Source: Pseudomonas prosekii | Lineage (GTDB): Bacteria; Pseudomonadota; Gammaproteobacteria; Pseudomonadales; Pseudomonadaceae | Direction: 5' to 3' | DNA length: 64,000 bases | Assembly (NCBI RefSeq): GCF_900105155.1 | Contig: NZ_LT629762.1 | Coordinates: forward strand, 1,798,001 to 1,862,000 | Shown here: positions 54,629 through 63,436 of the stretch, one piece after another | Numbering within the stretch: position 1 is the first letter of the stretch | How the letters are laid out: each line of letters begins with the position of its first letter | Program-made: the position numbers and the translations under genes | The notes under the pieces: model-generated | The model's database searches: none | The model's input: only the letters and a program-made list of their open reading frames with translations | Told to the model about the DNA's origin: nothing

Positions 54629-56659
54629 TCAGACGCGGAATGCGCTGATCAGTTGTTTCAGTTCCAGCACTTGCGCCGACAATGCGCGGCTGGCGTTTTC
54701 GGTCTGATGCGCGCCCTCGGCGGTGCGCTCACCGGCGCGGTTGATCTCGACGATGTTCTGGTCGATGTCGTGGGCCACCGCCGTTTGCTGCTCCACGGCA
54801 GCGGCGATTTGCTGGTTCTGGTCGACGATCATGCCGACCGCGCCGAGGATGTTTTCCAGCGCTTGCTGGACCTTCTCCGACTGCCCGACCGTGCCACTGG
54901 CCATCTGATGACTGACGCCCATGGCTTTCACCGCCGCGCCCACTCCGCCGTGGAGCTTGGCAATCATCTGCTCGATTTCTTCGGTGGATTGCTGAGTGCG
55001 CTTGGCCAACGTGCGCACTTCATCCGCCACCACCGCAAAGCCCCGGCCCTGCTCGCCCGCCCGCGCCGCTTCGATGGCCGCGTTGAGCGCCAGCAGGTTG
55101 GTTTGTTCGGCGATGCTTTTGATCACCTCGAGTACCCGGCTGATCGACTGGCTGTCGCTGGCCAATTGATTGATCACCAGCACCGACTGATCAATCTCAG
55201 TCGCCAGCGCGGCAATGCTGCCCTGCTGCGATTCGACCAAACCGCGACCGCTGAGCGTTTCGTCATTGACGCTGTGCGCGCTGCTGACCGCGGCTGCCGC
55301 ACTGCGCGCTACTTCCAGTGAAGTCGCAGACATCTGGTTCATCGCCGTGGCGACCTGCTCGATCTGGCTGCGTTGCCCGGCGACGGCTTGGTTGCTCTGC
55401 GCAGAAACGTCCTGCACTTGCCCGGCCTGACGTTCGACTTCGCCGACGGTGCGGCCGACGCGCTCGATCAAGTCATGGATCTTCTTCACCGTGCCGTTGA
55501 ACACTTCGCCCAACTCGCCCAGCTCATCGCGGCTGTTGGCGTGGAACGTCACGGTCATGTCGCCGGCCGCGACGTTGTCCATCATCGCCCCGAGGTTTTT
55601 CAGGGTGGTGCGGGTCGACGCGTAGAAGCCGCCGTAGAGGTAAAAGATCAGCACAAACACCACCGACAACGCCACGGCCTGCAACACCATGTGCATGCGG
55701 TTTTGCTCCAGCCGTTGCTGCAACTGGGTGCCGAGGAATTTCAGGGTCGCTTCGTTGAGCTGGTAGGTCTGCTCCATCAGGCCGCTGACCTGATCGTAAA
55801 ACGCCGGCCACGGCGCATCGAGCGTGTCGGCCATCACCACTTGTTCTTCGAACAGTTCGCTGGCCTTTTTCAGCGAGGCCTTGCTGGTTTCGGCCTGGGC
55901 GGCGAGGGTTTGATTCGCGGCTTTGCTGGAGCCCAGCGCGTCTTGCAGTTTCAGCCCGTATTCAGCCTGGAGCTTTTCGATTTGCGCGAGCAATTCATCA
56001 AAACGCGTGCTCGATGCCGAATTGAGAAAGCCCTGCCCCAGCGACAACGAACCCATGGCCCGGCCCTCGCCGAGAATCTGCGTGACCGGCGGGGTGACGT
56101 TGGTGATCAGCTCACTGAGCTGGCGCATGTCGCTTTGCGTGTCGCGACTGAGGCCGGCCTGGCTGGTGATGATCTGACTGAAAATCTGCGCGCTGCCGAG
56201 CAGTTTGCCGATCAGCGCGCTTTTGCTTTGCAGAGAGTTTTCCGCTTGCTGGGCCTTGAACGCAGCGATCATTTCGTCGCGTTTGGCGTCGAACGCGCTG
56301 ATCTGCTCGGGGTCGGTGCTCATCGCCGCCAACCCTTGCAAGCGCGCGAGGACGCTCTGCTCCAGCGCGCTGATCTTGCTCTCGACATCACCGGCCTTGC
56401 CGGATTGGCCGAGGGTGACGTCGATCTGCACCAGATTGTTCAGAGTTTCCAGGTCGCGGCGCAGGGTCAGGCTGCTGCCCAGCAGGTCGAGGCTTTGCAA
56501 TTCGATTTGGGTGCCCTGGAATTCACGATAGGAATCGCGCACCAGGTAGAAGTTGGTCACCAGCATCGGCACCAGGAACAGCACGCTGATCAGGCTGAAC
56601 TTCATGCCGAAGCTCAAGCGGTTCATCAGCGCGACAGCAGGATAGAGCAAGCTCTTCAC
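54629..56659 (-). CDS. Methyl-accepting chemotaxis protein
   Basis: This 676-residue inner-membrane receptor has a first helix near the N-terminus (FSLISVLFLVPMLVTNFYLV), a periplasmic ligand domain of about 280 mostly helical residues, a second helix (AVALSVVFVLIFYLYGG), a HAMP domain (MMDNVAAGDMTVTFHANSRD) and the highly conserved signalling tip EQTNLLALNAAIEAARAGEQ. There is no C-terminal pentapeptide tether. GTG at 56659 is the start, with AAGGGAG 9 nt upstream. The ligand is unknown. P. aeruginosa has a receptor gene (PA4520) in the same place between speC and ampE. Confidence 0.9.
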   Translation of the reverse strand: MKSLLYPAVALMNRLSFGMKFSLISVLFLVPMLVTNFYLVRDSYREFQGTQIELQSLDLLGSSLTLRRDLETLNNLVQIDVTLGQSGKAGDVESKISALEQSVLARLQGLAAMSTDPEQISAFDAKRDEMIAAFKAQQAENSLQSKSALIGKLLGSAQIFSQIITSQAGLSRDTQSDMRQLSELITNVTPPVTQILGEGRAMGSLSLGQGFLNSASSTRFDELLAQIEKLQAEYGLKLQDALGSSKAANQTLAAQAETSKASLKKASELFEEQVVMADTLDAPWPAFYDQVSGLMEQTYQLNEATLKFLGTQLQQRLEQNRMHMVLQAVALSVVFVLIFYLYGGFYASTRTTLKNLGAMMDNVAAGDMTVTFHANSRDELGELGEVFNGTVKKIHDLIERVGRTVGEVERQAGQVQDVSAQSNQAVAGQRSQIEQVATAMNQMSATSLEVARSAAAAVSSAHSVNDETLSGRGLVESQQGSIAALATEIDQSVLVINQLASDSQSISRVLEVIKSIAEQTNLLALNAAIEAARAGEQGRGFAVVADEVRTLAKRTQQSTEEIEQMIAKLHGGVGAAVKAMGVSHQMASGTVGQSEKVQQALENILGAVGMIVDQNQQIAAAVEQQTAVAHDIDQNIVEINRAGERTAEGAHQTENASRALSAQVLELKQLISAFRV

Positions 56660-56818
56660 TGTGAAGTCTCCCTTGGATTTCTTATTTTTATTGGCAGGCG
56701 CACAGACACAGCAGATAGCCACTATTGGGCGCCATGTCTGTATAGCTTAAATCGGCGGGAGTTTTTGTAACTTAAGGTTAACGGCAGGATGGCGGGCTTC
56801 ACGTCTCAATCGGATTCC

Positions 56819-56938
56819 TGTGGCGAGGGGGTTTACCCCCGTTGGGTGGCGCAGCCGCCCCAGTCATCAACGATTAGACTGCGGGCAAAGGATTTGCGAC
56901 TGCTGCGCAGCCGAACGGGGGTAAACCCCCTCGCCACA
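56819..56938. repeat. BIME with GGGGGTTTACCCCC arms
   Basis: TGTGGCGAGGGGGTTTACCC and GGGTAAACCCCCTCGCCACA flank a centre with CGACTGCTGCGCAGCCGAAC. Same family as 7419-7513 and 32221-32355, with a compensated CTTG-to-TTTA change in both arms. Confidence 0.85.
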
Positions 56939-56966
56939 TGATTGCCATGCCGAAAATATTGCTGAC

Positions 56967-57803
56967 TCAGGGCAACACCGTCCAGAGCGCAAATCCGGCA
57001 TACCAGAGCACTGCCGCGCGCAGCAGCAATTCCCACAGGCGATCGAGGCTGTTGATGCCATCCGGTCCGACCACCGGTGCAGGGATTTCTCCGGCGACCA
57101 GGCCGACTTTTTCGATCAACTGCGCGGCGCTGATGTTCCAGTTCAGCAGTTCGTGCAGCATCACCCGTCCGACCGCGACAAAGTTGCCGACCAGCGCAAA
57201 ACTCCCCGCCAGCAAGCGCACCGGCACCCAATCAAAGGCATGCCGCAATTGCGCGGCGCGCTCGACCACTGCCGGGTTCTGCCCGTGCTCCTCGGCGAGG
57301 GCGAGCAAGCGATAACTCAGCGCGGCGACCGGGCCCAACAGGAAGTACCAGAAAATCACCGCAAAGAAGCTTTGATAGGCCTGCCACAACAGGTGCGCCT
57401 GCACCCGCTCCAGCAATTGCTCGCCATCCTCGGCGCAGATATCGAGGTCGCGTTTGGCCACGTGCGTCGCGGCTTGCAGGTCTTCGCGACGCCAGGCATC
57501 GCGAAACGGCCCGAGCTGGCCGAGCAGATCGCCGCGACCCAAACTGTAAATCACCACCAGCAGATGCACCGGCAACGCCAGCAAACCGTAAGCCACCGGT
57601 TGCAGCACGATCAACAGCAAACCGAGCAGCGCCACCGGCAGCAATACCAGAATGATCAACACCAGCCACGGATGGTCCTTGAGACGAGGGCTGGCTTCGA
57701 GTTTGTGCAGTTCGCGCAACCAGCCGCCATCACGTTGGAGACGATGGCGCAGGGCCGAGAATTTCTCGATCCAGACCGCCAACAGCAACACCAGAAAACT
57801 CAT
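56967..57803 (-). CDS. ampE: AmpE membrane protein
   Basis: The 278-residue inner-membrane protein has about four helices, starting with MSFLVLLLAVWIEKFSALRH and including LVLIILVLLPVALLGLLLIV and the segment FFAVIFWYFLLGPVAALSYR. It is a CobD/CbiB-related protein of the AmpE family, proposed to act as a sensor in beta-lactamase induction, though its exact role is unclear. Its start overlaps the ampD stop by 4 bp (ATGA), so the pair is co-translated. Confidence 0.92.
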   Translation of the reverse strand: MSFLVLLLAVWIEKFSALRHRLQRDGGWLRELHKLEASPRLKDHPWLVLIILVLLPVALLGLLLIVLQPVAYGLLALPVHLLVVIYSLGRGDLLGQLGPFRDAWRREDLQAATHVAKRDLDICAEDGEQLLERVQAHLLWQAYQSFFAVIFWYFLLGPVAALSYRLLALAEEHGQNPAVVERAAQLRHAFDWVPVRLLAGSFALVGNFVAVGRVMLHELLNWNISAAQLIEKVGLVAGEIPAPVVGPDGINSLDRLWELLLRAAVLWYAGFALWTVLP

Positions 57804-58360
57804 TGTTGTTCCTCTTTTGCCAGGGCGGCGCGGTAGCGTGCCCAGTCGAACGCAGGTCCCGGGTCAGTCTTGCGCCCCGGAGCGATGTCGCTATGCCCGC
57901 AAATGCGCTGCGCGGTAATCCCGCTGAAAGCGCTTTGCAGCTGTCGGGTCAGGGTCGTCAGCGCCAGATATTGCGCATCGGTGAACGGCAGATCATCGGT
58001 GCCTTCCAGCTCGATACCCACGGAAAAATCATTACAGAATTCCCGTCCCTCGAAGTTCGAGACGCCGGCATGCCAGGCGCGCTCAAGACAGGAGACAAAC
58101 TGAGTGACGGTGCCGTCACGTTCGATCAGAAAATGCGCAGAAACGCGCAGCTCGGCAATCCCTTCAAAGTAAGGATGCTCGGTGACATCCAGACGATTCT
58201 GGAAAAACTCCTGGACCTTGCCGGTGGCGAATTGGGCGGGCGGCAGGCTGATGTTGTGGATCACCAGCAGGGAGATTTCTTCCGAGGGGCGCGCATTGAA
58301 GTTGGGTGACGGGCAGATATCAACGCCCTGGCACCAACCGCTCGCGGGGTCCAACTGCAT
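57800..58360 (-). CDS. ampD: 1,6-anhydro-N-acetylmuramyl-L-alanine amidase AmpD
   Basis: This 186-residue cytoplasmic zinc amidase recycles muropeptides and thereby keeps AmpR from inducing ampC; loss causes beta-lactamase hyperproduction. Zinc ligands are seen as H35 in LLVIHNISLP, the histidine in RICGHSDIAPGRKTDPGPAF and the aspartate within the same segment. Also conserved are FLIERDGTVTQFVS and ERAWHAGVSNFEGREFCND. Length is normal for AmpD1, and no signal peptide is present, unlike AmpDh2/h3. It precedes ampE with a 4-bp overlap. Confidence 0.95.
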   Translation of the reverse strand: MQLDPASGWCQGVDICPSPNFNARPSEEISLLVIHNISLPPAQFATGKVQEFFQNRLDVTEHPYFEGIAELRVSAHFLIERDGTVTQFVSCLERAWHAGVSNFEGREFCNDFSVGIELEGTDDLPFTDAQYLALTTLTRQLQSAFSGITAQRICGHSDIAPGRKTDPGPAFDWARYRAALAKEEQQ

Positions 58361-58424
58361 ACAGGTTCCTTCAACGACAATCGTGTTGGCGCCCAGTATG
58401 CCGCGATAGACCCTCCGCGCGCGA

Positions 58425-60638
58425 TCACTTGGCGTGATTGAGACGGCGCAAGTTGCCGATCACCGATTCCAGCGCCCGATCAAACAGCAGCGTATCGTCC
58501 AGCGTGCGCACCGCGCCGCGACGAAACTCCAGCGCCAACCCGTTACGACTGCGCTCCAGCACTTTCATGCCGGTGCGATTGACGAAAATGTATTTGCCGG
58601 TGGCATCGATGACCGCTGCCAGTTTGCAGCGCAGGGTGTTGTCCTCGTCTTCCTGAAACTCCACCCAACTGCCGACCCGCAAGCGCTCGACTTCGAGCAG
58701 ACCGGCATCGTTAGCCGGCAAGCGCAGCGACGTCGGGTCAACCGTACCTTCATCAGCGGTACGCAGGACGATTTCTTCAACCACTTCGACCATCACCGGT
58801 GTTTCATTCGCAGGCGCCGACGGTTGCGCCGGGCGCTCGAACAATTGCACGTGCAAGGTTTCCAGTTCGGCGAAGAATTCGCTGGTGGCAAACGGATCGA
58901 ACGCCGAACTGCTGAGGCCATCGCGCAGCGCTTTAAGCAAACCCGGGACCAGCGACAACAGCCGCAGGTTGGCGTCGGCCTCGTCGTGGCGCTGCACGCT
59001 CCAGATCAGTTGCGCCATGGTTTGCACATCGGCCTGCCATTCGACGGACTGGTCGCCATGCTTGAGGCACGTCAGCATCAGCACTTTGCTCCAGGCATTC
59101 TGGACAAACGCCACCACTGCTTGCGGCAACAGCTTGCCCAGCAGCGCTTCATTCAATGCTTGCTCGACACGCTGGCGCGCCAGTTCGGTTTTCGCCCGGC
59201 CCTCTTCGGCGTCGCGGGTGCGTTGCTCCAACAGCTCGCTGCGCCGACGCTCATCGCTGGTGAACGCGAGGAAGTCCGCGAGCAACTCGGAGAAAATCGC
59301 CGGGTCATCGACAAAGTCGTTCAACAGCCGCTGCACCACTTGCTCGATGCGCAGGTAAAGAGTGTCGCGCTCATGGTCATCACACTCGCCCCAGCCCATG
59401 GCTGCGGCGGCGATTTCATTGAGCAGGCGCCGCGCCGGGTGGCTGCTGCGGCTGAAAAAGCTTTTGTCGACGACCGCGACCTTGAGCATCGGAATCTGCA
59501 AACGGCCGATCAGCGCTTTGAGCGAGTCCGGCAGGTTGCGGTCATCGAGGATGCATTCAAACAACATCGCGATGAGGTTGATCACGTCTTCATCGGCAAC
59601 CCCAACCACCCGCGACTTGCCGCTTTTGACGCTGACTCGAGTGAGCAATTGTTCGAGCTGATTGCGCAGATCGAAGTCGTCCTGCGCCGCCGGGTCGGGC
59701 ACGTATTGCTGCAAGTGTGAGAGCAGGCGCATCAGGTCGCGCGTGGAAATCGGTTGCGGCGGCACGCTGGCTTCGAGGGTCGGTGCCACGGTGCCGCGCA
59801 CGTGAAAGAGTAATTCCTGCAACGCGGCGAACACTTCCTGCACGCTTTCGTCGATGTGCGTGTGGCCAGGCCTGGCGCTGGCGTCGGCCGGTTCAGCCTG
59901 CGCACTGGCGATCGCGCGATCAGTAGCGCGCCGCGCCGGCGCCGGTTTGAGTTCGGGCAACACGCCCGTGGCGATCAACAGTTGATTGGCTTCGGCGTAG
60001 AGCTGATCGGCGCTGCTGAGCACATAGCGCTCGAACAGTTTGAGGATGATCAGCTTGACCTTGATCTCCACGCCCAGATTGCGCCCGGCCTGCAGAAAGT
60101 ATTCGCAGAGCATCGCCGGGCCCAACGGATTGTGCTGTTCGAGCAACTCTTTGCCCAACAACACGCTCAGCCGCGTGGTCAGTTGATCGAGAGCAAAACC
60201 GTCGCGATTCATCACTTTGCTGACCATCGCTTCCACGGCGACGCTGCGCTCAAGGTCGTCGTTGGGCAGCGGCGCGTCGGGATCAAACGTCAACGTGTGC
60301 GTCAGCGGCAGGACTGAGCGGCTGACGTCGTATTGAGTGAGGCTGACAAAGGCCTCGAAGAATAGCTCGAGAAAGCCGCGCTCAATGCTTTTACGCTTGA
60401 GGCGCAAATCGCGCATGGCTTCGAAAAAGATGTTCTGCTCGACGTCGTTGCGGGCGCGGTCGGCCATTTCAAACAGGGTGTCGTCGGCGTTATCGAACAG
60501 TTCCTGCAAACCATGGCGCAACTGCTGCGCAGCCTTGTCGCGAACCTGAAGCAGAATCACAGGCAGGCGGGCGAGCGGCGAATGATTCGCCTCGGTAGCG
60601 GCCTTGTGCAAAGGCACTACATTCCCGTCGTTGTGCAT
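58425..60638 (-). CDS. DUF1631 domain protein
   Basis: The 737-residue cytoplasmic protein belongs to DUF1631 (sometimes labelled thymidine phosphorylase without support). N-terminal helices with LRHGLQELFDNADDTLFEMA and MRDLRLKRKSIERGFLELFF are typical. The C-terminal 90 residues (LRVGSWVEFQEDEDNTLRCK; TGKYIFVNRTGMKVLE) look like a PilZ-type beta-barrel, so c-di-GMP binding is conceivable, although the RxxxR motif is not obvious. The ATG at 60638 follows AGGAGG at 6 nt; an upstream extension to 60842 is rejected. Same position as PA4523. Confidence 0.82.
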   Translation of the reverse strand: MHNDGNVVPLHKAATEANHSPLARLPVILLQVRDKAAQQLRHGLQELFDNADDTLFEMADRARNDVEQNIFFEAMRDLRLKRKSIERGFLELFFEAFVSLTQYDVSRSVLPLTHTLTFDPDAPLPNDDLERSVAVEAMVSKVMNRDGFALDQLTTRLSVLLGKELLEQHNPLGPAMLCEYFLQAGRNLGVEIKVKLIILKLFERYVLSSADQLYAEANQLLIATGVLPELKPAPARRATDRAIASAQAEPADASARPGHTHIDESVQEVFAALQELLFHVRGTVAPTLEASVPPQPISTRDLMRLLSHLQQYVPDPAAQDDFDLRNQLEQLLTRVSVKSGKSRVVGVADEDVINLIAMLFECILDDRNLPDSLKALIGRLQIPMLKVAVVDKSFFSRSSHPARRLLNEIAAAAMGWGECDDHERDTLYLRIEQVVQRLLNDFVDDPAIFSELLADFLAFTSDERRRSELLEQRTRDAEEGRAKTELARQRVEQALNEALLGKLLPQAVVAFVQNAWSKVLMLTCLKHGDQSVEWQADVQTMAQLIWSVQRHDEADANLRLLSLVPGLLKALRDGLSSSAFDPFATSEFFAELETLHVQLFERPAQPSAPANETPVMVEVVEEIVLRTADEGTVDPTSLRLPANDAGLLEVERLRVGSWVEFQEDEDNTLRCKLAAVIDATGKYIFVNRTGMKVLERSRNGLALEFRRGAVRTLDDTLLFDRALESVIGNLRRLNHAK

Positions 60639-60998
60639 CCAAGCCTCCTGAAACGGTGATTCTTCGGTTCGGTGAGAAAGTTCGTCCGCGCAAGCCTCAC
60701 AGCCGACGCTCAACGGGGACCAGTGCCACCCGTTGCCCTTTATGAATTGGGAAATCCCGCGCGACGTCAAAGGCATGACGTCAAATACAAGTCGGATTAT
60801 CGGCAAATCGCGAAGCTTGTGCCAGCGGACTCTCTGGCTCACGTTTAAATAGACGTATGTAACAGACCGTCACTTAAGGTTTTATGCTCACGCGATTCGA
60901 CCAAATGCAGGTTTCAAATCCAAGTGCGTGCCTTGGACGCCTTGGGTTGCTTCGCGTCATGCCCCTATAATCGAGCCACTTTGTTTGTGGAGCCCGTT
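60639..60998. other. Divergent intergenic region, DUF1631 gene and nadC
   Basis: No gene is supported. GACGTCAAA occurs twice (60763-60771 and 60777-60785), 14 bp apart, a possible operator or chance. The nadC promoter is at its right end. Confidence 0.5.
60942..60971 (+). promoter_or_regulatory. Sigma-70 promoter of nadC
   Basis: TTGGGT (60942-60947) and a perfect TATAAT (60966-60971) are 18 bp apart; the ATG follows 27 bp later. Confidence 0.7.
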
Positions 60999-61847
60999 AT
61001 GCCGAATCTACGCCTCGCCGATTTGACCGCCGAAATCGAAGCCAACGTGCGCCGTGCGTTGCTCGAAGACATCGGCAGCGGCGACATCACCGCGCAACTG
61101 ATCCCGGCCGAACGTCTGGCCAAAGCCACCATCATCACCCGCGACGAGGCCGTGATCAGCGGCACGGCGTGGGTCGATGCGGTTTTTCGGCAACTGGACC
61201 CGCGCGTTGCGGTGCACTGGCAGGTGCGCGACGGCGAACGGGTGAAAGCCAATCAGGCGCTGTTTCATCTGGAAGGCCCGGCGCGCTCGCTGCTGACCGG
61301 TGAACGCTGCGCGCTGAATTTCCTGCAATTGCTTTCCGGCGTGGCGACTCGCGCACAGTTTCTGGCGGATTTCGTCGCGCAGACTCAGGTGAAGCTGCTC
61401 GACACGCGCAAAACCCTGCCCGGCCTGCGTCTGGCGCAGAAATACGCGGTAACCTGCGGCGGCTGCCACAACCACCGGATCGGCTTGTACGACGCATTCC
61501 TGATCAAGGAAAACCACATCGCCGCATGCGGCGGCATTGAGCAAGCGATCAACGCCGCGCACAAGATTGCGCCGGGTAAACCGGTGGAAATCGAAGTGGA
61601 AAGTCTTACGGAATTGAAAGAGGCACTGGCTGCCGGCGCCGACATCATCATGCTCGACGAATTGAGCCTGGATGACATGCGCGAAGCTGTGCGCCTGAAC
61701 GCCGGCAAGGCAAAACTGGAAGCCAGCGGCGGGATCAACGAAAGCACACTGCTGCCGATCGCCGAAACAGGTGTGGATTACATTTCGATTGGTGCGATGA
61801 CCAAGGATGTGAAGGCTGTGGACCTGTCGATGCGCTTGAGTTTGTAA
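60999..61847 (+). CDS. nadC: Quinolinate phosphoribosyltransferase (nicotinate-nucleotide pyrophosphorylase)
   Basis: NadC converts quinolinate and PRPP to nicotinate mononucleotide in NAD synthesis. The 282-residue length is normal. Motifs include the N-terminal [29 protein letters not shown], the phosphate-binding [38 protein letters not shown] and the C-terminal [20 protein letters not shown]. The ATG at 60999 is placed by the conserved start and the promoter spacing; a GTG/ATG frame from 60924 would overlap the promoter. Confidence 0.96.
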   Translation: MPNLRLADLTAEIEANVRRALLEDIGSGDITAQLIPAERLAKATIITRDEAVISGTAWVDAVFRQLDPRVAVHWQVRDGERVKANQALFHLEGPARSLLTGERCALNFLQLLSGVATRAQFLADFVAQTQVKLLDTRKTLPGLRLAQKYAVTCGGCHNHRIGLYDAFLIKENHIAACGGIEQAINAAHKIAPGKPVEIEVESLTELKEALAAGADIIMLDELSLDDMREAVRLNAGKAKLEASGGINESTLLPIAETGVDYISIGAMTKDVKAVDLSMRLSL

Positions 61848-61851
61848 ACCT

Positions 61852-61919
61852 GTAGGAGCATGGCTTGCCCGCGATGGCGATTTCGCAATCGCTATCGCGG
61901 GCAAGCCATGCTCCTACAA
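61852..61919. repeat. REP hairpin after nadC
   Basis: TGTAGGAGCATGGCTTGCCC and GGGCAAGCCATGCTCCTACA form a nearly perfect 30-bp stem with a centre of GATTTCGCAATC; it may also end transcription of nadC. Confidence 0.85.
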
Positions 61920-61940
61920 GGTGATCGGCGCAAGAATGTG

Positions 61941-62246
61941 TCAGACCACCAGATTATTCATCTCGCAGTATTCTTCCCACTCGACGCCCAGCACTTCGGC
62001 CGCCTCTTTGTGCAGGACCAACCGCGCCTCCTCAAACTCTTCAGGAGTCGAGGTGTACTTGAGCGTCAGTTCCCACGGCTGCAAGCCCTGGGATTCCGCT
62101 TCATCCTCGAACGCCCACTGAATCTGGTCTTTCTGATCGTCGGCGGGCAGGTCCTTGATCTCGTCAGCTAGCTGCGGACACTCCAGCACGTACTTCTTCA
62201 GGGCTTCTTCGTGCCTGGCTTCCTGGGTCAATTCTTTAACAGTCAT
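61941..62246 (-). CDS. Small acidic protein, DUF6388-like
   Basis: The 101-residue cytoplasmic protein is helical and acidic (VLECPQLADEIKDLPADDQK; EVLGVEWEEYCEMNNLVV). The layout ExxLKKY...DEAESQGLQPWELTLKY...HKEAAEVLGVEWEEYC agrees with the DUF6388 family of pseudomonads as I remember it. Its function is unknown. The ATG at 62246 follows GAGAACGAC; a longer frame to 62351 lacks a ribosome site. It stands alone between nadC and a divergent secreted coiled-coil gene. Confidence 0.7.
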   Translation of the reverse strand: MTVKELTQEARHEEALKKYVLECPQLADEIKDLPADDQKDQIQWAFEDEAESQGLQPWELTLKYTSTPEEFEEARLVLHKEAAEVLGVEWEEYCEMNNLVV

Positions 62247-62562
62247 GTCGTTCTCGCTGATCTGGGGAATGGAAGATGGATCTGGATCATCAAGGATCTC
62301 TCTGACGCAAATAACCGCGTAAAGCCCGGTTTGTCTGGCCTTCAGAACCATTCGGGATCATCTGAAAACAGCTTTGGGTCGCTCGTGCGAGTTCCGAATA
62401 TAGGACCTTTGGCGGACGATTTATATGCATCTTTACATCAAATTCACAAAAAAAAGCCCGCCTCCCCCGGCGACAGCTATTTTGTGCGGGGCTCAGGAAC
62501 AAGTTTCAAAAAGCCGAGTCATAGCGATGTGCCATATAGGCACTCCTTAAGGAACTCAGGTG
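62247..62562. other. Divergent intergenic region
   Basis: No gene is supported. The stretch 62420-62460 is AT-rich (ATTTATATGCATCTTTACAT) and ends in a run of eight A before GCCCGCC; promoters for the flanking genes should lie here but cannot be fixed. Confidence 0.5.
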
Positions 62563-63228
62563 ATGCGCAATTTCCCCAAGCTTTCGTCCACCCTGTATGC
62601 AACTGGCATGGCTGCCCTTTTCCTCGGTAACGTCGCGCTGCCGAATACGGCGCAGGCGATCGAGCTGAGCTCCGACAGCACGTCTTACACCGACACGGTC
62701 GTGGCGCTGCACGATAAGAACGGCAAGAAAGTACTGGTCGATACGCGCTTCAACGCCGACACGCTCTCCGAGATGCGCGACACCGTAAAATCCAACACTG
62801 ACCAAATCGACAAGCTGAAGAAGACTGTCAGTGAACAAACCACCCTCATCGAAGACCTGCGGCGCGCTACCGGGACAAGCAACGGTCCGAGCAGCGATGA
62901 AATCACCAAGCTCAAGCGGACCGTCGAGGAGCAGGACAAAGAGCTGAAGAAACTCAACAGCCAACTGGAAGACATGAAGAAAGCCAACGGTTCGAGTTCC
63001 AGCTCAAGCTCCAGCGAAGTCAATGACCTCAAGCGCAAAACCAGCGAACAGGACAACGAGCTGAAAAAACTTGCCAGCCAGGTCGAAGACCTCAAGCGCA
63101 GCGCCGGGTCGAGCTCCAGCTCAAGTTCCAGTGATATGTCGAGTCTGAAGCGGGAAATGAGTGACCAGAACAGTCAGATGGACCAACTGAAGCGCTCGAT
63201 CGAGGAAGTGCGAAGCAAGGTGAAGTAA
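62563..63228 (+). CDS. Secreted coiled-coil protein with poly-serine linkers, unknown function
   Basis: The 221-residue protein has a signal peptide (TGMAALFLGNVALPNTAQA). A short globular part (SYTDTVVALHDKNGKKVLVD) is followed by four heptad-rich segments, the last three roughly 35 residues each and alike: ITKLKRTVEEQDKELKKLNS, VNDLKRKTSEQDNELKKLAS and MSSLKREMSDQNSQMDQLKR. They are separated by linkers of eight serines. I recognise no family. The layout suggests a periplasmic rod or oligomeriser. The ATG at 62563 has AAGGA 9 nt upstream; a GTG directly before it is also open. Its stop is 9 bp from the tRNA on the other strand. Confidence 0.75.
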   Translation: MRNFPKLSSTLYATGMAALFLGNVALPNTAQAIELSSDSTSYTDTVVALHDKNGKKVLVDTRFNADTLSEMRDTVKSNTDQIDKLKKTVSEQTTLIEDLRRATGTSNGPSSDEITKLKRTVEEQDKELKKLNSQLEDMKKANGSSSSSSSSEVNDLKRKTSEQDNELKKLASQVEDLKRSAGSSSSSSSSDMSSLKREMSDQNSQMDQLKRSIEEVRSKVK

Positions 63229-63237
63229 CAACAGGAA

Positions 63238-63313
63238 TGGTGCCCGAGACAGGAATCGAACCTGCGACCTTCGCGTTACGAGTGCGCTGCTCTACCGGCT
63301 GAGCTACACGGGC
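63238..63313 (-). tRNA. tRNA-Thr (anticodon CGT)
   Basis: The minus strand reads a 76-nt cloverleaf starting GCCCGTG and ending CTCGGGCACCA with encoded CCA. The anticodon loop is CTCGTAA between 5-bp stems GCGCA... and TGCG-type pairing; the T-loop reads GGTTCGATTCC. The acceptor stem has one U-U mismatch at the sixth pair. CGT reads ACG threonine codons. Confidence 0.95.
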
Positions 63314-63379
63314 GGTGAGCTAAACCTAGCATCGCGATTGCAGGCCGGCAAATATCCAGGGCACTTTCCCGCACACAGC

Positions 63380-63409
63380 AAAACGCCCCGAACCAGTCGG
63401 GGCGTTTTG
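63380..63409 (-). terminator. Intrinsic terminator of pnp
   Basis: AAAACGCCCCGA and TCGGGGCGTTTT form a strong A/T-flanked stem 27 bp after the pnp stop codon; it is bidirectional in form. Confidence 0.9.
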
Positions 63410-63436
63410 TTATTCAGCGGTCAAGCGCGGGGGTGA

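Noticed and set aside
61156..61497. 113-codon minus frame within nadC
   Set aside because: Arg/Pro/Ser-rich shadow opposite a complete nadC.
62450..62512. AAGCCCGCC...GCGGGGCT as a terminator
   Set aside because: The arms pair over only a few bases across a long loop, and it lies in a divergent promoter region.
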